From Bacteroidales bacterium UBA6340 (lineage in GTDB: Bacteria > Bacteroidota > Bacteroidia > Bacteroidales > Paludibacteraceae): 12,472 nucleotides of DNA. Position numbers and translations under genes: made by a program. The notes beneath the pieces were generated by a model. The model worked only from the letters and a program-made list of their open reading frames with translations. It was not told the DNA's origin and did not search any database. Below, piece after piece: positions 4,857 to 12,472 of this stretch (within the stretch, counting starts at the first letter, position 1; the number at the start of each line of letters is the position of its first letter). The stretch is from contig DJSG01000039.1 in the NCBI GenBank assembly GCA_002440265.1, positions 1 to 12,472 on the forward strand. Direction: 5' to 3'.

Positions 4857-7418
4857 ATGGTAATTCGTGTAAGTAACACCAATCAACCCAATTGGACGGA
4901 GGTCACGGTACATGCCAACCTCCCGGCGAACCTCAACAAACTCCAAGAGATTGCCTACAACCTCTGGTGGGTGTGGAACTCGGACGCAAAAAACATCTTC
5001 CGATACATTGACAACGACGCGTGGCATCGCGCCAAATCCAACCCTATCGTACTGCTGAACATCATCAGTTACGAGCGTATGGTCGAACTCAGCAAGGACA
5101 AACAGTTCATGGCGCAACTCGACAAGACCTACTCCGATTTCCGCGACTATATGGACGCCCCCAAGGACAAGACGCGGCCCAGTATCGCCTACTTCTCCAT
5201 GGAATACGGGCTCTCCCATATCCTCAAAATCTACTCGGGCGGACTCGGTATCCTTGCCGGAGACTACCTCAAAGAGGCTTCCGACTGCAACGTGGACATG
5301 ACTGCCATCGGTTTCCTCTACCGCTACGGCTATTTCACCCAGACCCTCTCGCCCGAGGGACAGCAGATTGCCAACTACGAGGCGCAGAACTTCTCCAACC
5401 TCCCCATCACCCAAGTGTATAATGCCGACGGCACACCCATGATTATCGAGGTACCTTACCCCGACCGTACCGTCAAGGCGTACCTCTGGAAGGTGGCAGT
5501 CGGGCGTATCAACCTCTATCTGTTGGACACCGACAACGAGATGAACTCCGAATGGGACCGCCAAATCACCCACCAACTCTACGGAGGCGACTGGGAGAAC
5601 CGTATAAAGCAGGAGATACTCCTCGGCATGGGTGGCGTCATCGCCCTCAACAAGTTGGGCATCAAGAAGGACATCTACCACTGCAACGAGGGGCATGCTG
5701 CCTTCATGGGGCTGCAACGTCTCCTCGACCTCGTCGAAGGCGAGCACCTCACCTTCCAGCAGGCTCTCGAAGTGGTACGCGCCAGCGGACTCTACACCTG
5801 CCATACCCCCGTGCCTGCCGGACACGACTATTTCGAAGAGGGACTCTTCTACAAGTACATGAGTTCCTTCCCCGCACGTCTGGGCATCGAGTGGCACGAC
5901 CTTATCGGTATGGGACGCCAGAACCCCGACGACAACACCGAGAAGTTCTCCATGTCCGTCTTTGCCCTCAACACCTGCCAGGAGGCTAACGGTGTCAGCA
6001 AACTGCACGGCGAAGTCAGCCGCAAGATGTTCGCGCCCGTATGGCCGGGCTACTTCCCCGAAGAGTTACACGTCGGCTATGTCACCAACGGCGTACACAT
6101 GCCCACTTGGGCAGCCAGCGAATGGAAAGCCCTCTACTTCAAGACATTCCCCATAGACTGGTACACCGACCAGTCCAACCCCGATATGTGGAAAGCGTAC
6201 AACGATCTGCCCGAAGAGACGATATGGAACACGCGCATGAACCTCAAGACGAAACTCATTGACTATATCAAAGAGCAGTTCCAAGAGGACTGGATGAAGA
6301 CCCAAGGCGACCCCGCACGTATCGTCCGCGCACTCAACGAGATGAACCCAAACAACCTCATCATCGGCTTCGGACGGCGCTTTGCCACCTACAAACGTGC
6401 CTATCTGCTATTCACCGACTTGGAACGCCTTGACAAACTGGTCAACAACCCCGACCGTCCCGTACAGTTCCTCTTCACCGGCAAGGCACACCCCGCAGAC
6501 GGTGCAGGACAAGGGCTTATCAAACGTATCATCGAAATCAGCCGTATGCCGCAGTTCCTCGGCAAAATCATCTTCCTTGAGAACTATGACATGCGTCTGG
6601 CTAAGCGGCTCATCTCGGGTGTGGACATCTGGCTCAACACGCCTACACGCCCCTTGGAGGCAAGTGGTACCAGTGGCGAGAAAGCACAGATGAACGGCGT
6701 TCTCAACTTCTCCGTCTTGGATGGCTGGTGGCTTGAGGGATACGTACCCGGAGCAGGCTGGGCACTCACCGACAAGCGCACCTACGAGAACCAGGCCCAT
6801 CAGGACCAACTCGACGCGGCTACCATATACCAGATGCTCGAGGAGGAAATCATTCCTATGTACTATGCCAAGAACTCGCGCGGATACTCGCCCGAGTGGA
6901 TACAGACCATCAAGAACAGCGTCACCAAAATCACGCCTCACTTCACCACCAAGCGCATGATGGACGACTATTTCGCACGCTTCTACAACAAACTGGCCAA
7001 GCGTCACGCACTCCTCTGCGCCGACAACTACAAGCAGGCGAAGGAGATTACCGCTTGGAAGGAGAACATGGTAGCGCACTGGGACGAGATAGAAGTTGTC
7101 CACTCCACACTCAATGAGACGGACGCGGCTATCAATGTCGGCAGCAAATGCAAAGTCGCTGTGGAGATTGACACCCACAACCTCAACGACAAGGGTATCG
7201 GCATCGAACTGGTGGCTGTTCGTACTTCCACCCACAACAACGACAAACTCTACGAAGTGGAGCCGCTCAACCTTGTCAAGAGTGAGGGGTCTCATCTCTT
7301 CTTCGAGACCACGTATCAGTTGGACTATGCCGGAGGCATGAAGTTCGGCTTGCGTATGTTCCCCACGCACCCGCTCCTCCCTCACCGCATGGACTTCTGC
7401 TACGTCCGCTGGATTTAA
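4857..7418 (+). CDS. glgP: Alpha-glucan (glycogen/maltodextrin) phosphorylase, GT35 family
   Basis: The enzyme releases glucose 1-phosphate from alpha-1,4-glucans with inorganic phosphate and pyridoxal phosphate (PLP), in the cytoplasm, in glycogen or maltodextrin breakdown. The 853-residue product fits the roughly 850-residue branch of the family found in Bacteroidota and Actinobacteria. It begins with the N-terminal domain of this branch (LNKLQEIAYNLWWVWN, about 27-42). The conserved SMEYGLSHILKIYSGGLGIL follows at about 119-138. The PLP-lysine region reads EASGTSGEKAQMNGVLNFSV, in which K609 should carry the Schiff base, followed by LDGWWLEGY. I chose the ATG at 4857 because family proteins start with a similar M-[IV]-[KR]-V-S-N segment. 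A GTG at 4824 in the same frame would add 11 residues and cannot be excluded. It is transcribed alone, away from the hsd operon, and ends in a strong terminator. Confidence 0.95.
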   Translation: MVIRVSNTNQPNWTEVTVHANLPANLNKLQEIAYNLWWVWNSDAKNIFRYIDNDAWHRAKSNPIVLLNIISYERMVELSKDKQFMAQLDKTYSDFRDYMDAPKDKTRPSIAYFSMEYGLSHILKIYSGGLGILAGDYLKEASDCNVDMTAIGFLYRYGYFTQTLSPEGQQIANYEAQNFSNLPITQVYNADGTPMIIEVPYPDRTVKAYLWKVAVGRINLYLLDTDNEMNSEWDRQITHQLYGGDWENRIKQEILLGMGGVIALNKLGIKKDIYHCNEGHAAFMGLQRLLDLVEGEHLTFQQALEVVRASGLYTCHTPVPAGHDYFEEGLFYKYMSSFPARLGIEWHDLIGMGRQNPDDNTEKFSMSVFALNTCQEANGVSKLHGEVSRKMFAPVWPGYFPEELHVGYVTNGVHMPTWAASEWKALYFKTFPIDWYTDQSNPDMWKAYNDLPEETIWNTRMNLKTKLIDYIKEQFQEDWMKTQGDPARIVRALNEMNPNNLIIGFGRRFATYKRAYLLFTDLERLDKLVNNPDRPVQFLFTGKAHPADGAGQGLIKRIIEISRMPQFLGKIIFLENYDMRLAKRLISGVDIWLNTPTRPLEASGTSGEKAQMNGVLNFSVLDGWWLEGYVPGAGWALTDKRTYENQAHQDQLDAATIYQMLEEEIIPMYYAKNSRGYSPEWIQTIKNSVTKITPHFTTKRMMDDYFARFYNKLAKRHALLCADNYKQAKEITAWKENMVAHWDEIEVVHSTLNETDAAINVGSKCKVAVEIDTHNLNDKGIGIELVAVRTSTHNNDKLYEVEPLNLVKSEGSHLFFETTYQLDYAGGMKFGLRMFPTHPLLPHRMDFCYVRWI

Positions 7419-7443
7419 TCCGCCCGTACCGTACATAAAAGCG

Positions 7444-7462
7444 ATACGCCCGTCGGGCGTAT
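7444..7462. other. Short perfect inverted repeat after the phosphorylase gene
   Basis: ATACGCCC and GGGCGTAT pair around a GTC loop 25 bases past the stop codon. No T run follows, so it is not a classical terminator. It may stabilise the 3' end of the mRNA ahead of the terminator at 7476. Confidence 0.5.
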
Positions 7463-7475
7463 GATACACATTGCA

Positions 7476-7509
7476 AGAGACTGCCTGACAAATACGGCAG
7501 TCTCTTTTT
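7476..7509 (+). terminator. Rho-independent terminator of the phosphorylase gene
   Basis: AGAGACTGCC (7476-7485) and GGCAGTCTCT (7496-7505) form a perfect 10-bp stem with a 10-base loop, followed directly by TTTT. It lies 57 bases after the stop codon. Confidence 0.9.
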
Positions 7510-7560
7510 AATTGCGTATAAATCAGTGTGTTGTGCAAAAAGGACACGGAGTATGTATTA

Positions 7561-7578
7561 TTGGTAATACTTTACCAA
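7561..7578. promoter_or_regulatory. Perfect inverted repeat upstream of a promoter-like box, possible operator
   Basis: TTGGTAA (7561-7567) and TTACCAA (7572-7578) are perfect inverted copies around TACT, 20 bases before TATCTTTG at 7599. They cover the place where a -33 element would lie, and no TTG is present at that spacing. This fits a site for a dimeric regulator. No partner gene is visible in the window. Confidence 0.4.
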
Positions 7579-7598
7579 CAAAAACACGGAAACTGTTG

Positions 7599-7606
7599 TA
7601 TCTTTG
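7599..7606 (+). promoter_or_regulatory. Candidate -7 promoter box without a clear -33 element
   Basis: TATCTTTG matches the Bacteroidota TAnnTTTG consensus exactly. The first hairpin (7613-7630) begins about where a transcript would start. No TTTG or TTG lies 19-21 bases upstream, so the promoter is weak, activator-dependent, or spurious. Confidence 0.4.
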
Positions 7607-7735
7607 CAGCGTGATTCAAGGTGTTGAATCCGGTAGGCTGCAGACGTAAGCAGCCCGTGTTCTTTGACGTATGAATACTGCCCGTGAGGGTGGTGGAGGG
7701 AGCCCCGGTTCCCTCAGAAGAGACGATGGCGTCAC

Positions 7736-7781
7736 TGTGAAGAAAGAGGTGAGGCTGCCCGAGTTGTCAGACAGCCTCACC
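7736..7781 (-). terminator. Terminator of the amidase operon
   Basis: GGTGAGGCTG (7748-7757) pairs with CAGCCTCACC (7772-7781) over 10 bp. On the minus strand it is followed by CTCTTTCTTC, and it begins 23 bases after the amidase stop codon. On the plus strand no T run follows, so it serves mainly the leftward operon. Confidence 0.75.
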
Positions 7782-7804
7782 GCAATTACGACAATGTACC
7801 TAAA

Positions 7805-10800
7805 CTATTGCAGCAGGTATTTCTTGCCGTTTTGGATAACGATGCCTTTGTAGGTGTTGTCCACTTGACGACCAAGGATGTCGTACATCGGTGCGTTCAT
7901 ATCCAACCGGGCAGGAGTAGTCACCTCATCTACGTGGGTGCCTGTGCCACTCTTGGATACTGTCAGTGCTTTGCGGGCAGGGATGATGGTGGTGTTGTCG
8001 GTCTTTGGCAGCGAGAAGACAGCAACTGCATCTTCACCTGAGCATACCAAGTTGCCTGCATAATCAAGGTGCATTTCGCGGATAGATGAGAGACCGCAAT
8101 CAAACATATAACGCAGTGTCATAATAGGTTTGTTGCCTTCCCATACAATGTCCCATACCATAATGTGTTTGGAACCATCAATGAAATACAATACAGACTC
8201 ATCTTTGCTCAATGCACATGCACCGGAATAGCCTCCGTCAATAATGTCTTGATAAGGATCTTTGGCAGAGTTCATGTGCTCATTTCCTTCCCAATCGTAG
8301 AATTTGAGAGCAGTATAACCTGTGTTGTTTTGTCCTGCTGCACGACGCGAAGCCACCCATATACCATGTGTGCATCCAAGTGGATAGCCGTCATATACAA
8401 TACCTTGTGTTTTGATTACAGCAGAAGGAGCCTCATTCCATGAATGCTTGTAAGTACCCTCTTCTGTGCCAATATTGTAGATGGTAATAGAGTTGGCCAC
8501 CAACGATGTGCCGCCATCCTCATTGAGAGAAAGTAGTTTCGTTTCTTTGCCCGTACCATAGATGGATATACCTAACGAAGAAGAACCTACCTCGACACCA
8601 TTATTGGTGATGATACCATTTTTATCACGCGTGCCTTGGAAGAATTCCTCGTACTTACCATTTTCTAAGTTAGCAGGGTCTGCTACTATCACATTGGAGT
8701 ATCCATCGGAACCGTCAGAAATCCAGATGTAGCCTTGGTCATCCACAAAAGTACGATACGGAGAACCGTACATTGCACGTCCGCCTTTATATGGAGTGGT
8801 GTTGATACGGGTGTAGTCAGGCTTGAATGCATATAACCCACTATTTGCTTTAGAACTCCCAACCCTATCCATAAGGTAGAGATACTGGAAGTACTCGGAC
8901 TCAGGTGAGTTGTTGATAGAAATGAATGGACGTGTCAAACCTAATGATTTCGAAGTCGCTTTGTACAAGGTGCTGATATTGCTGATGGATTGCCCTTGCA
9001 ACTCTACTGCCCATGTCATAGTGGCACCTACATCACCCGGGAGTTCGCTCTTGGCAATGGTAAATGAGTTTGCGCCCTTCGCCACATTAGCCAACTCTAC
9101 AGCACCTACTTCGGTATTGTCTGCTGCATAGAAGATAAGGTTGGCACTTACTGCGTCTGAGTTGGCATTGAAGGAGAATACATAGTTATCTCCGTTCTCT
9201 ACCACATTGAGGTTGTACGCCATAATAGAAGCAACGGCAGGTTGGTCCACACCCACGGTGGTGAACTTGCTGATAAGGCTGTCACGTACCAAGTATAAGG
9301 TGATATCTGCGTCCTTTACTACACTCGCTGCCATCGTATAGGTTGCGTCTGCGGCATCCAAAGTGGTGTTGGTAGTCTTAATGAGAGCAGCCTTGTCAAG
9401 GCCATCGGTGATGTCGTAGAGTGCTACGCCGATGTTCTTGCCGTCTGTATCCTCAGCAGGGGTAACCATTATGTCACGATGTGCGTACTTGAAGTAGTTG
9501 GCCACATTGGTGTGGAAAGGCAGTGTACCCATTATTTTGGGTTCGGATTTTGTGGTGTTTACTACCTGCCACTCAATGGCGTTCTTATTGGGCGATGAGA
9601 AGATGAAACTCTTGTCGTCACGTGGTGAAACTACCATCTGTACATCATGACCATATTCAGTCAAGGTAATGCCAGCAGGTTGGTTGCGCAATACACCGGC
9701 ATAATTGTTCTCAGACACACTGTAGATAACAAAGCGCACGCCATACGTATTAATACCTGCGCTATTCTTGGCAAGTGTGCAGGTGGTAGAAGCAATCGTA
9801 CCGTCTTCTGTTGTTCCCGAGTATGCCAGCGTGGAGCCAACCATAGCGTTGTAGTAGTTGCCGGCGGTCTCGTTGTTGGTGTTGTTGAACCACAACGCAC
9901 CCTTCCAGCCTGTAGCATCCGACTCCCACTTGTAGATATTCCACTTGTTAGCAGGGGTAAAGGTAACATGCTCCATATTGCAGCCTACCAAGTAGCCATC
10001 GGCGGTGAAGGTGATGTCGCTCAGTTTGTAACCGTCTGCGGATACTACCGAGCAGAAGTCGGTGGGCAGGGTGTGGAGTACGGTTTGTTTCTCGGCATCC
10101 ACCTCAATGAGTGTGGGCTCTTTGGCAGCGTCCACCGCCAAGACATACATATTGCCGTTGCGGTAGAGCACACGGCGGACGGTCTTGCCCACCAATACAT
10201 CTGCCAACTGCTTGCCGACAAAGGACTGCTTCATCTCGTAGGTGCCAGCCAACTGCAGGTAAGCAGGTTGCTCGGGCTCGGGGTAGTTGTAGTACACTAC
10301 CGTAGGCGGTACATAGGCAGTATCTTCCAGATATATCATTTTGTAGGTGGTCTCGTTGGCTTTCACCGAGAATGTTACCTTCTGGTCATCGGTCAATGGT
10401 TCGTAGCCTTTGCATGTAGCATTCAGGGTATAGTCGTCACCCGGGGTGATGTTCTCGAATACGAAGATGCCGTTGTACAGTGTGTCCACATTGTATTTGG
10501 CAACCTCTACACCGCCCTTGAGCAGTGTAACTTCTGCACCGTTGCAGGGTATCCACTGGTCGTTGGTCTTGGGTGCATAGTTGAACAGCGGGTTGTTCAT
10601 CTTGCGATGCAGGTCTTTGACGGTACCCATGATGTAGCCCGTTGTCTCTTTGTCAGCCCCATAGTAGTCCACGATACCACGGTAGTAAGCCAAGCCCTCT
10701 TGGTGGCAGTAGTCGTGGTTCAAGGCGCGGTGGCGTGCCGGCTGATAGGTATGGAAATAGCCCTCTACCAAGAAGCCGGGGGCACCATGTTTCAGTACAC

Positions 10801-11536
10801 CGAGATACCCTTTGTATGCCTTGTCTGTCTTAGGATCGGTGCGTACGCTGCTACCTCTATAGAAACTGAGGTCTCCTCGTACGTTCTTTCTGTCTATAGA
10901 GTAATATGAAGCAGGATCTATGCCACTTGCCATAATGCCAAAACGATATTGCCAGATAGCCTCTGCCCTCTCGCGGCTGCCTGCTACGTATGTATTACAT
11001 TCTACTCCGTCAACTGTTTCAGAGGTCGTGGTTATGTCATCATAGCCACGATAGAGAACCAGCGGATAGTTGGTGGTAGTACCATCGGTAGCGGCGTTGG
11101 AGTGGACGGAAATGAAGTAGTCGATATTGTTAGACTCCACCTCTTCGCATATCTCAGTGAGGTTGCGGTTGTACTTCTCGTAATCAGGTAGGGCTTTGTA
11201 TTTCTCGTTGGTATAATCCGGATACTGACCATTGACTTTCTCATAAGGCCAAGGACCATTTGCTGTACGGGAGTAGAGGACTGTGGCACCTGCGGCTTCG
11301 AGTTTCTTGCCGAGGTAGAGACACTTCCAAAGGTTGGTGTTCGTCTCATAGAAGCCGCACGTATCCGGCATGCCTGTGGATGACAAATTGGGATAGGGAA
11401 TAGTAGCCATAGGACGGTCATTGGGACCGAAAGAGCCGTGTCCCGGGTTGATATAGATACGCTTGCCCGTGAGGTCGGCTGCGGATATAGATACTGCCAT
11501 CAAGGCTGTGGCAATCAATAGGATATACTTTTTCAT
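7805..11536 (-). CDS. Exported Amidase_3 N-acetylmuramoyl-L-alanine amidase with propeller-like region and C-terminal sorting tail
   Basis: The 1243-residue protein starts with a signal peptide (MKKYILLIATALMAVSISAA, cut near A20). Residues 24-292 form a zinc amidase domain that would cleave the bond between N-acetylmuramic acid and L-alanine in peptidoglycan. Expected ligands are H33 in INPGHGSF, E64 in FYETNTN and H145 in SVHSNA, with catalytic E259 in LVEGYF. All are present. Residues about 299-405 look like a transthyretin/carboxypeptidase-regulatory fold (GAEVTLLKGGVEV...YNGIFVFENITPG). Two propeller-like stretches follow (about 425-770 and 868-1175), separated by a short beta-sandwich-like segment (772-855). 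The C-terminus, MYDILGRQV then GIVIQNGKKYLLQ (1217-1243), resembles Bacteroidales secretion/sorting tails, possibly type IX, so the protein may be surface-exposed or released. The start lies 8 bp after the TolB-like gene, so the two are co-transcribed. The amidase call is firm. The later domain boundaries are estimates. Confidence 0.88.
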   Translation of the reverse strand: MKKYILLIATALMAVSISAADLTGKRIYINPGHGSFGPNDRPMATIPYPNLSSTGMPDTCGFYETNTNLWKCLYLGKKLEAAGATVLYSRTANGPWPYEKVNGQYPDYTNEKYKALPDYEKYNRNLTEICEEVESNNIDYFISVHSNAATDGTTTNYPLVLYRGYDDITTTSETVDGVECNTYVAGSRERAEAIWQYRFGIMASGIDPASYYSIDRKNVRGDLSFYRGSSVRTDPKTDKAYKGYLGVLKHGAPGFLVEGYFHTYQPARHRALNHDYCHQEGLAYYRGIVDYYGADKETTGYIMGTVKDLHRKMNNPLFNYAPKTNDQWIPCNGAEVTLLKGGVEVAKYNVDTLYNGIFVFENITPGDDYTLNATCKGYEPLTDDQKVTFSVKANETTYKMIYLEDTAYVPPTVVYYNYPEPEQPAYLQLAGTYEMKQSFVGKQLADVLVGKTVRRVLYRNGNMYVLAVDAAKEPTLIEVDAEKQTVLHTLPTDFCSVVSADGYKLSDITFTADGYLVGCNMEHVTFTPANKWNIYKWESDATGWKGALWFNNTNNETAGNYYNAMVGSTLAYSGTTEDGTIASTTCTLAKNSAGINTYGVRFVIYSVSENNYAGVLRNQPAGITLTEYGHDVQMVVSPRDDKSFIFSSPNKNAIEWQVVNTTKSEPKIMGTLPFHTNVANYFKYAHRDIMVTPAEDTDGKNIGVALYDITDGLDKAALIKTTNTTLDAADATYTMAASVVKDADITLYLVRDSLISKFTTVGVDQPAVASIMAYNLNVVENGDNYVFSFNANSDAVSANLIFYAADNTEVGAVELANVAKGANSFTIAKSELPGDVGATMTWAVELQGQSISNISTLYKATSKSLGLTRPFISINNSPESEYFQYLYLMDRVGSSKANSGLYAFKPDYTRINTTPYKGGRAMYGSPYRTFVDDQGYIWISDGSDGYSNVIVADPANLENGKYEEFFQGTRDKNGIITNNGVEVGSSSLGISIYGTGKETKLLSLNEDGGTSLVANSITIYNIGTEEGTYKHSWNEAPSAVIKTQGIVYDGYPLGCTHGIWVASRRAAGQNNTGYTALKFYDWEGNEHMNSAKDPYQDIIDGGYSGACALSKDESVLYFIDGSKHIMVWDIVWEGNKPIMTLRYMFDCGLSSIREMHLDYAGNLVCSGEDAVAVFSLPKTDNTTIIPARKALTVSKSGTGTHVDEVTTPARLDMNAPMYDILGRQVDNTYKGIVIQNGKKYLLQ

Positions 11537-11544
11537 GGTCGTAC

Positions 11545-12381
11545 TTATTTAACGTTCAACATATAGGTACTACCGTCCTCGGTGCCGAAGACAATCAGGT
11601 TCTTTGCCACACTCGGGTACATGGCAATCATGGTGTTGTCGGTCAGCACTTGGTGGCGTCCGTCCAAGGTATACGCCACGATAGCCGATGCGGTGATGAA
11701 CTCGCCGTTGTCCTCATCTGCCATACCTACGAGGGTGTTGTTGTCGTACCACTTAGCGGCACGGAGGGCATGCGCAATGAACTGAGGTTGAGTGCCGTCG
11801 ATGTTGCTGACGAAGCAGCCTTCGCCGCATACATAGTAGCAGAGTTTGGTGCCGTCGGGTGAAATGGAAGCCCAGATGTAACTCTTGTCCGTACCATTGG
11901 GGGCGAGGGTTTTAGTCGTGCCGTTTTGGCGGAGCACCATAAGGCGGTCGCTGATGGTAACGGTGGCTTTGGCATCGGTAGTTGCCATCTTCTCCATGTC
12001 ACGCTGTCCGCGAGCGATGACGTTGCGGCGTTGCTTGGTGAAGTTCTTGCGGACAATGTTGTTGCGGCGGAGTTGGTCGCGCCCGATGGTGGTCTCGCGA
12101 TACACCACTTCCTGACCATCCGTACTAATCTGCACGTTGTAGCCTGCGCCTTCGGCTTCCGAGAGTACGGTAGTCGTTTTGGTAGCCACATCATAACGCT
12201 GCAAGCCCTTGTTGGAGCCCGTAGTGAGCAGCACGTAATCCCCTGCGGGGCTGACGCCTGCGACCTTCACATCCACATCGGACGGGGAGGTGAGTTGCTG
12301 CATAGATACTACTTTGAGTACCTGTGCATTAGCAGCCAAGCCAAAGAACAGGGCTGCTACAAAAAGCATAGATTTTTTCAT
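11545..12381 (-). CDS. Exported TolB/WD40-like beta-propeller protein
   Basis: The 278-residue protein has a clear signal peptide (MKKSMLFVAALFFGLAANA, cut after A19, next residue Q20). The rest reads as PD40/TolB-type propeller blades: GVSPAGDYVLLTTGSNKGLQ, QISTDGQEVVYRET, and ASISPDGTKLCYYVCGEG followed by CFVSNIDGTQ. A basic insertion, RRNNIVRKNFTKQRRNVIAR (about 105-124), breaks the blade pattern. It is short for a TolB (usually over 400 residues) and lacks TolB's N-terminal domain, so it is not TolB itself. Such proteins usually act in the periplasm or at the surface as binding scaffolds. It is the first gene of a two-gene operon with the amidase, which suggests joint work at the envelope, but no specific partner is shown. 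The start at 12381 is set by the signal peptide. I see no clear consensus promoter in the 91 bases upstream. Confidence 0.75.
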   Translation of the reverse strand: MKKSMLFVAALFFGLAANAQVLKVVSMQQLTSPSDVDVKVAGVSPAGDYVLLTTGSNKGLQRYDVATKTTTVLSEAEGAGYNVQISTDGQEVVYRETTIGRDQLRRNNIVRKNFTKQRRNVIARGQRDMEKMATTDAKATVTISDRLMVLRQNGTTKTLAPNGTDKSYIWASISPDGTKLCYYVCGEGCFVSNIDGTQPQFIAHALRAAKWYDNNTLVGMADEDNGEFITASAIVAYTLDGRHQVLTDNTMIAMYPSVAKNLIVFGTEDGSTYMLNVK

Positions 12382-12472
12382 GCGCTTTGTTGTTTGAAAG
12401 GTTAAAATACAATTTGCTATGGTGTTGGTATGCGCCCGACATTCTTTCGGTAATCACATACTAATATCATAC
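12382..12472. other. Upstream region of the exported-protein operon
   Basis: These 91 bases are A+T-rich next to the gene. On the minus strand the closest promoter-like match is TAACCTTTC near 12400, which misses the TAnnTTTG consensus in spacing and last base, and no -33 box at the right distance stands out. The promoter may lie further right. Confidence 0.3.

Larger units (their letters stand above)
7510..7747. other. Gene-free stretch with a promoter-like box and several hairpins
   Basis: No supported protein gene lies here. A 60-codon plus-strand frame from 7671 overlaps the hairpins and the amidase 3' end and looks accidental. From left to right there is an inverted repeat (7561-7578), a TATCTTTG box (7599-7606), and a perfect 7-bp hairpin with a GGTG loop (7613-7630). 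A 6-bp GGCTGC/GCAGCC hairpin follows (7636-7655), then a TGTTCTTTGACGT stretch resembling bacterial boxA (7658-7670), and a GAGGGA/TCCCTC hairpin (7696-7715). Together they could be a small structured plus-strand RNA, but there is no T-rich terminator for it and I do not recognise a known family. Confidence 0.4.

Noticed and set aside
4851..6008. Long minus-strand frame of 385 codons opposite the phosphorylase gene
   Set aside because: It is an antisense shadow of a gene with strong motif support and has no recognisable domain.
6408..7547. Minus-strand frame of 379 codons
   Set aside because: It is antisense to the phosphorylase 3' half and runs through its terminator.
7671..7853. Plus-strand 60-codon frame in the gap
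   Set aside because: It is built from hairpin sequences and overlaps the amidase 3' end, with no start signal or family similarity.
9647..10909. Plus-strand frame of 420 codons
   Set aside because: It is antisense to the amidase gene, whose signal peptide and zinc ligands fix the true strand.

Overview
The window looks like chromosomal DNA of a Bacteroidales (Bacteroidota) bacterium. The promoters fit the Bacteroidota TTG/TTTG-N19-21-TAnnTTTG form, there are no strong Shine-Dalgarno sites, and one exported protein ends in a YDILGRQV...GIVIQNGKK tail typical of Bacteroidales secreted proteins. The GlgP and HsdM/HsdR proteins also resemble Bacteroidales versions. Genus cannot be fixed from this sequence.

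Left third (1-4600): a leftward type I restriction-modification operon of the EcoR124I-like kind. The order along the mRNA is hsdM (4529-2835), hsdS (2662-1478), a four-helix-bundle suffix protein (1385-729), then the start of hsdR (619 to beyond base 1). A good promoter sits just upstream of hsdM. HsdM and HsdS form the methyltransferase, HsdS supplies two target-recognition domains, and HsdR supplies the nuclease/translocase.

The striking feature is a family of tandem repeats with an exact 9-bp period (CTAG plus five variable bases). They occupy all three junctions of the operon and also interrupt hsdM in frame, where they encode a Ser/Pro-rich linker of about 30 residues. I count 40 CTAG tetramers inside the four arrays and found none in the rest of the window by reading through it. 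Arrays 1 and 2 contain higher-order duplications (36 bp and 27 bp), so they have expanded recently.

Middle (4530-7510): a divergent intergenic region with back-to-back promoters, then a rightward glycogen/alpha-glucan phosphorylase gene ending in a strong hairpin terminator.

Gap 7510-7804: no convincing gene. It holds a perfect 7-bp inverted repeat, a TATCTTTG -10-like box, a run of hairpins and a boxA-like stretch, possibly a small structured RNA. It also holds the terminator of the leftward operon to the right.

Right third (7805-12381): a leftward two-gene operon for exported proteins, a TolB/WD40-like propeller protein followed 8 bp later by a 1243-residue Amidase_3 N-acetylmuramoyl-L-alanine amidase with a long C-terminal propeller region and a sorting-type tail. 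These probably act on or at the cell envelope and have no visible tie to the restriction locus.
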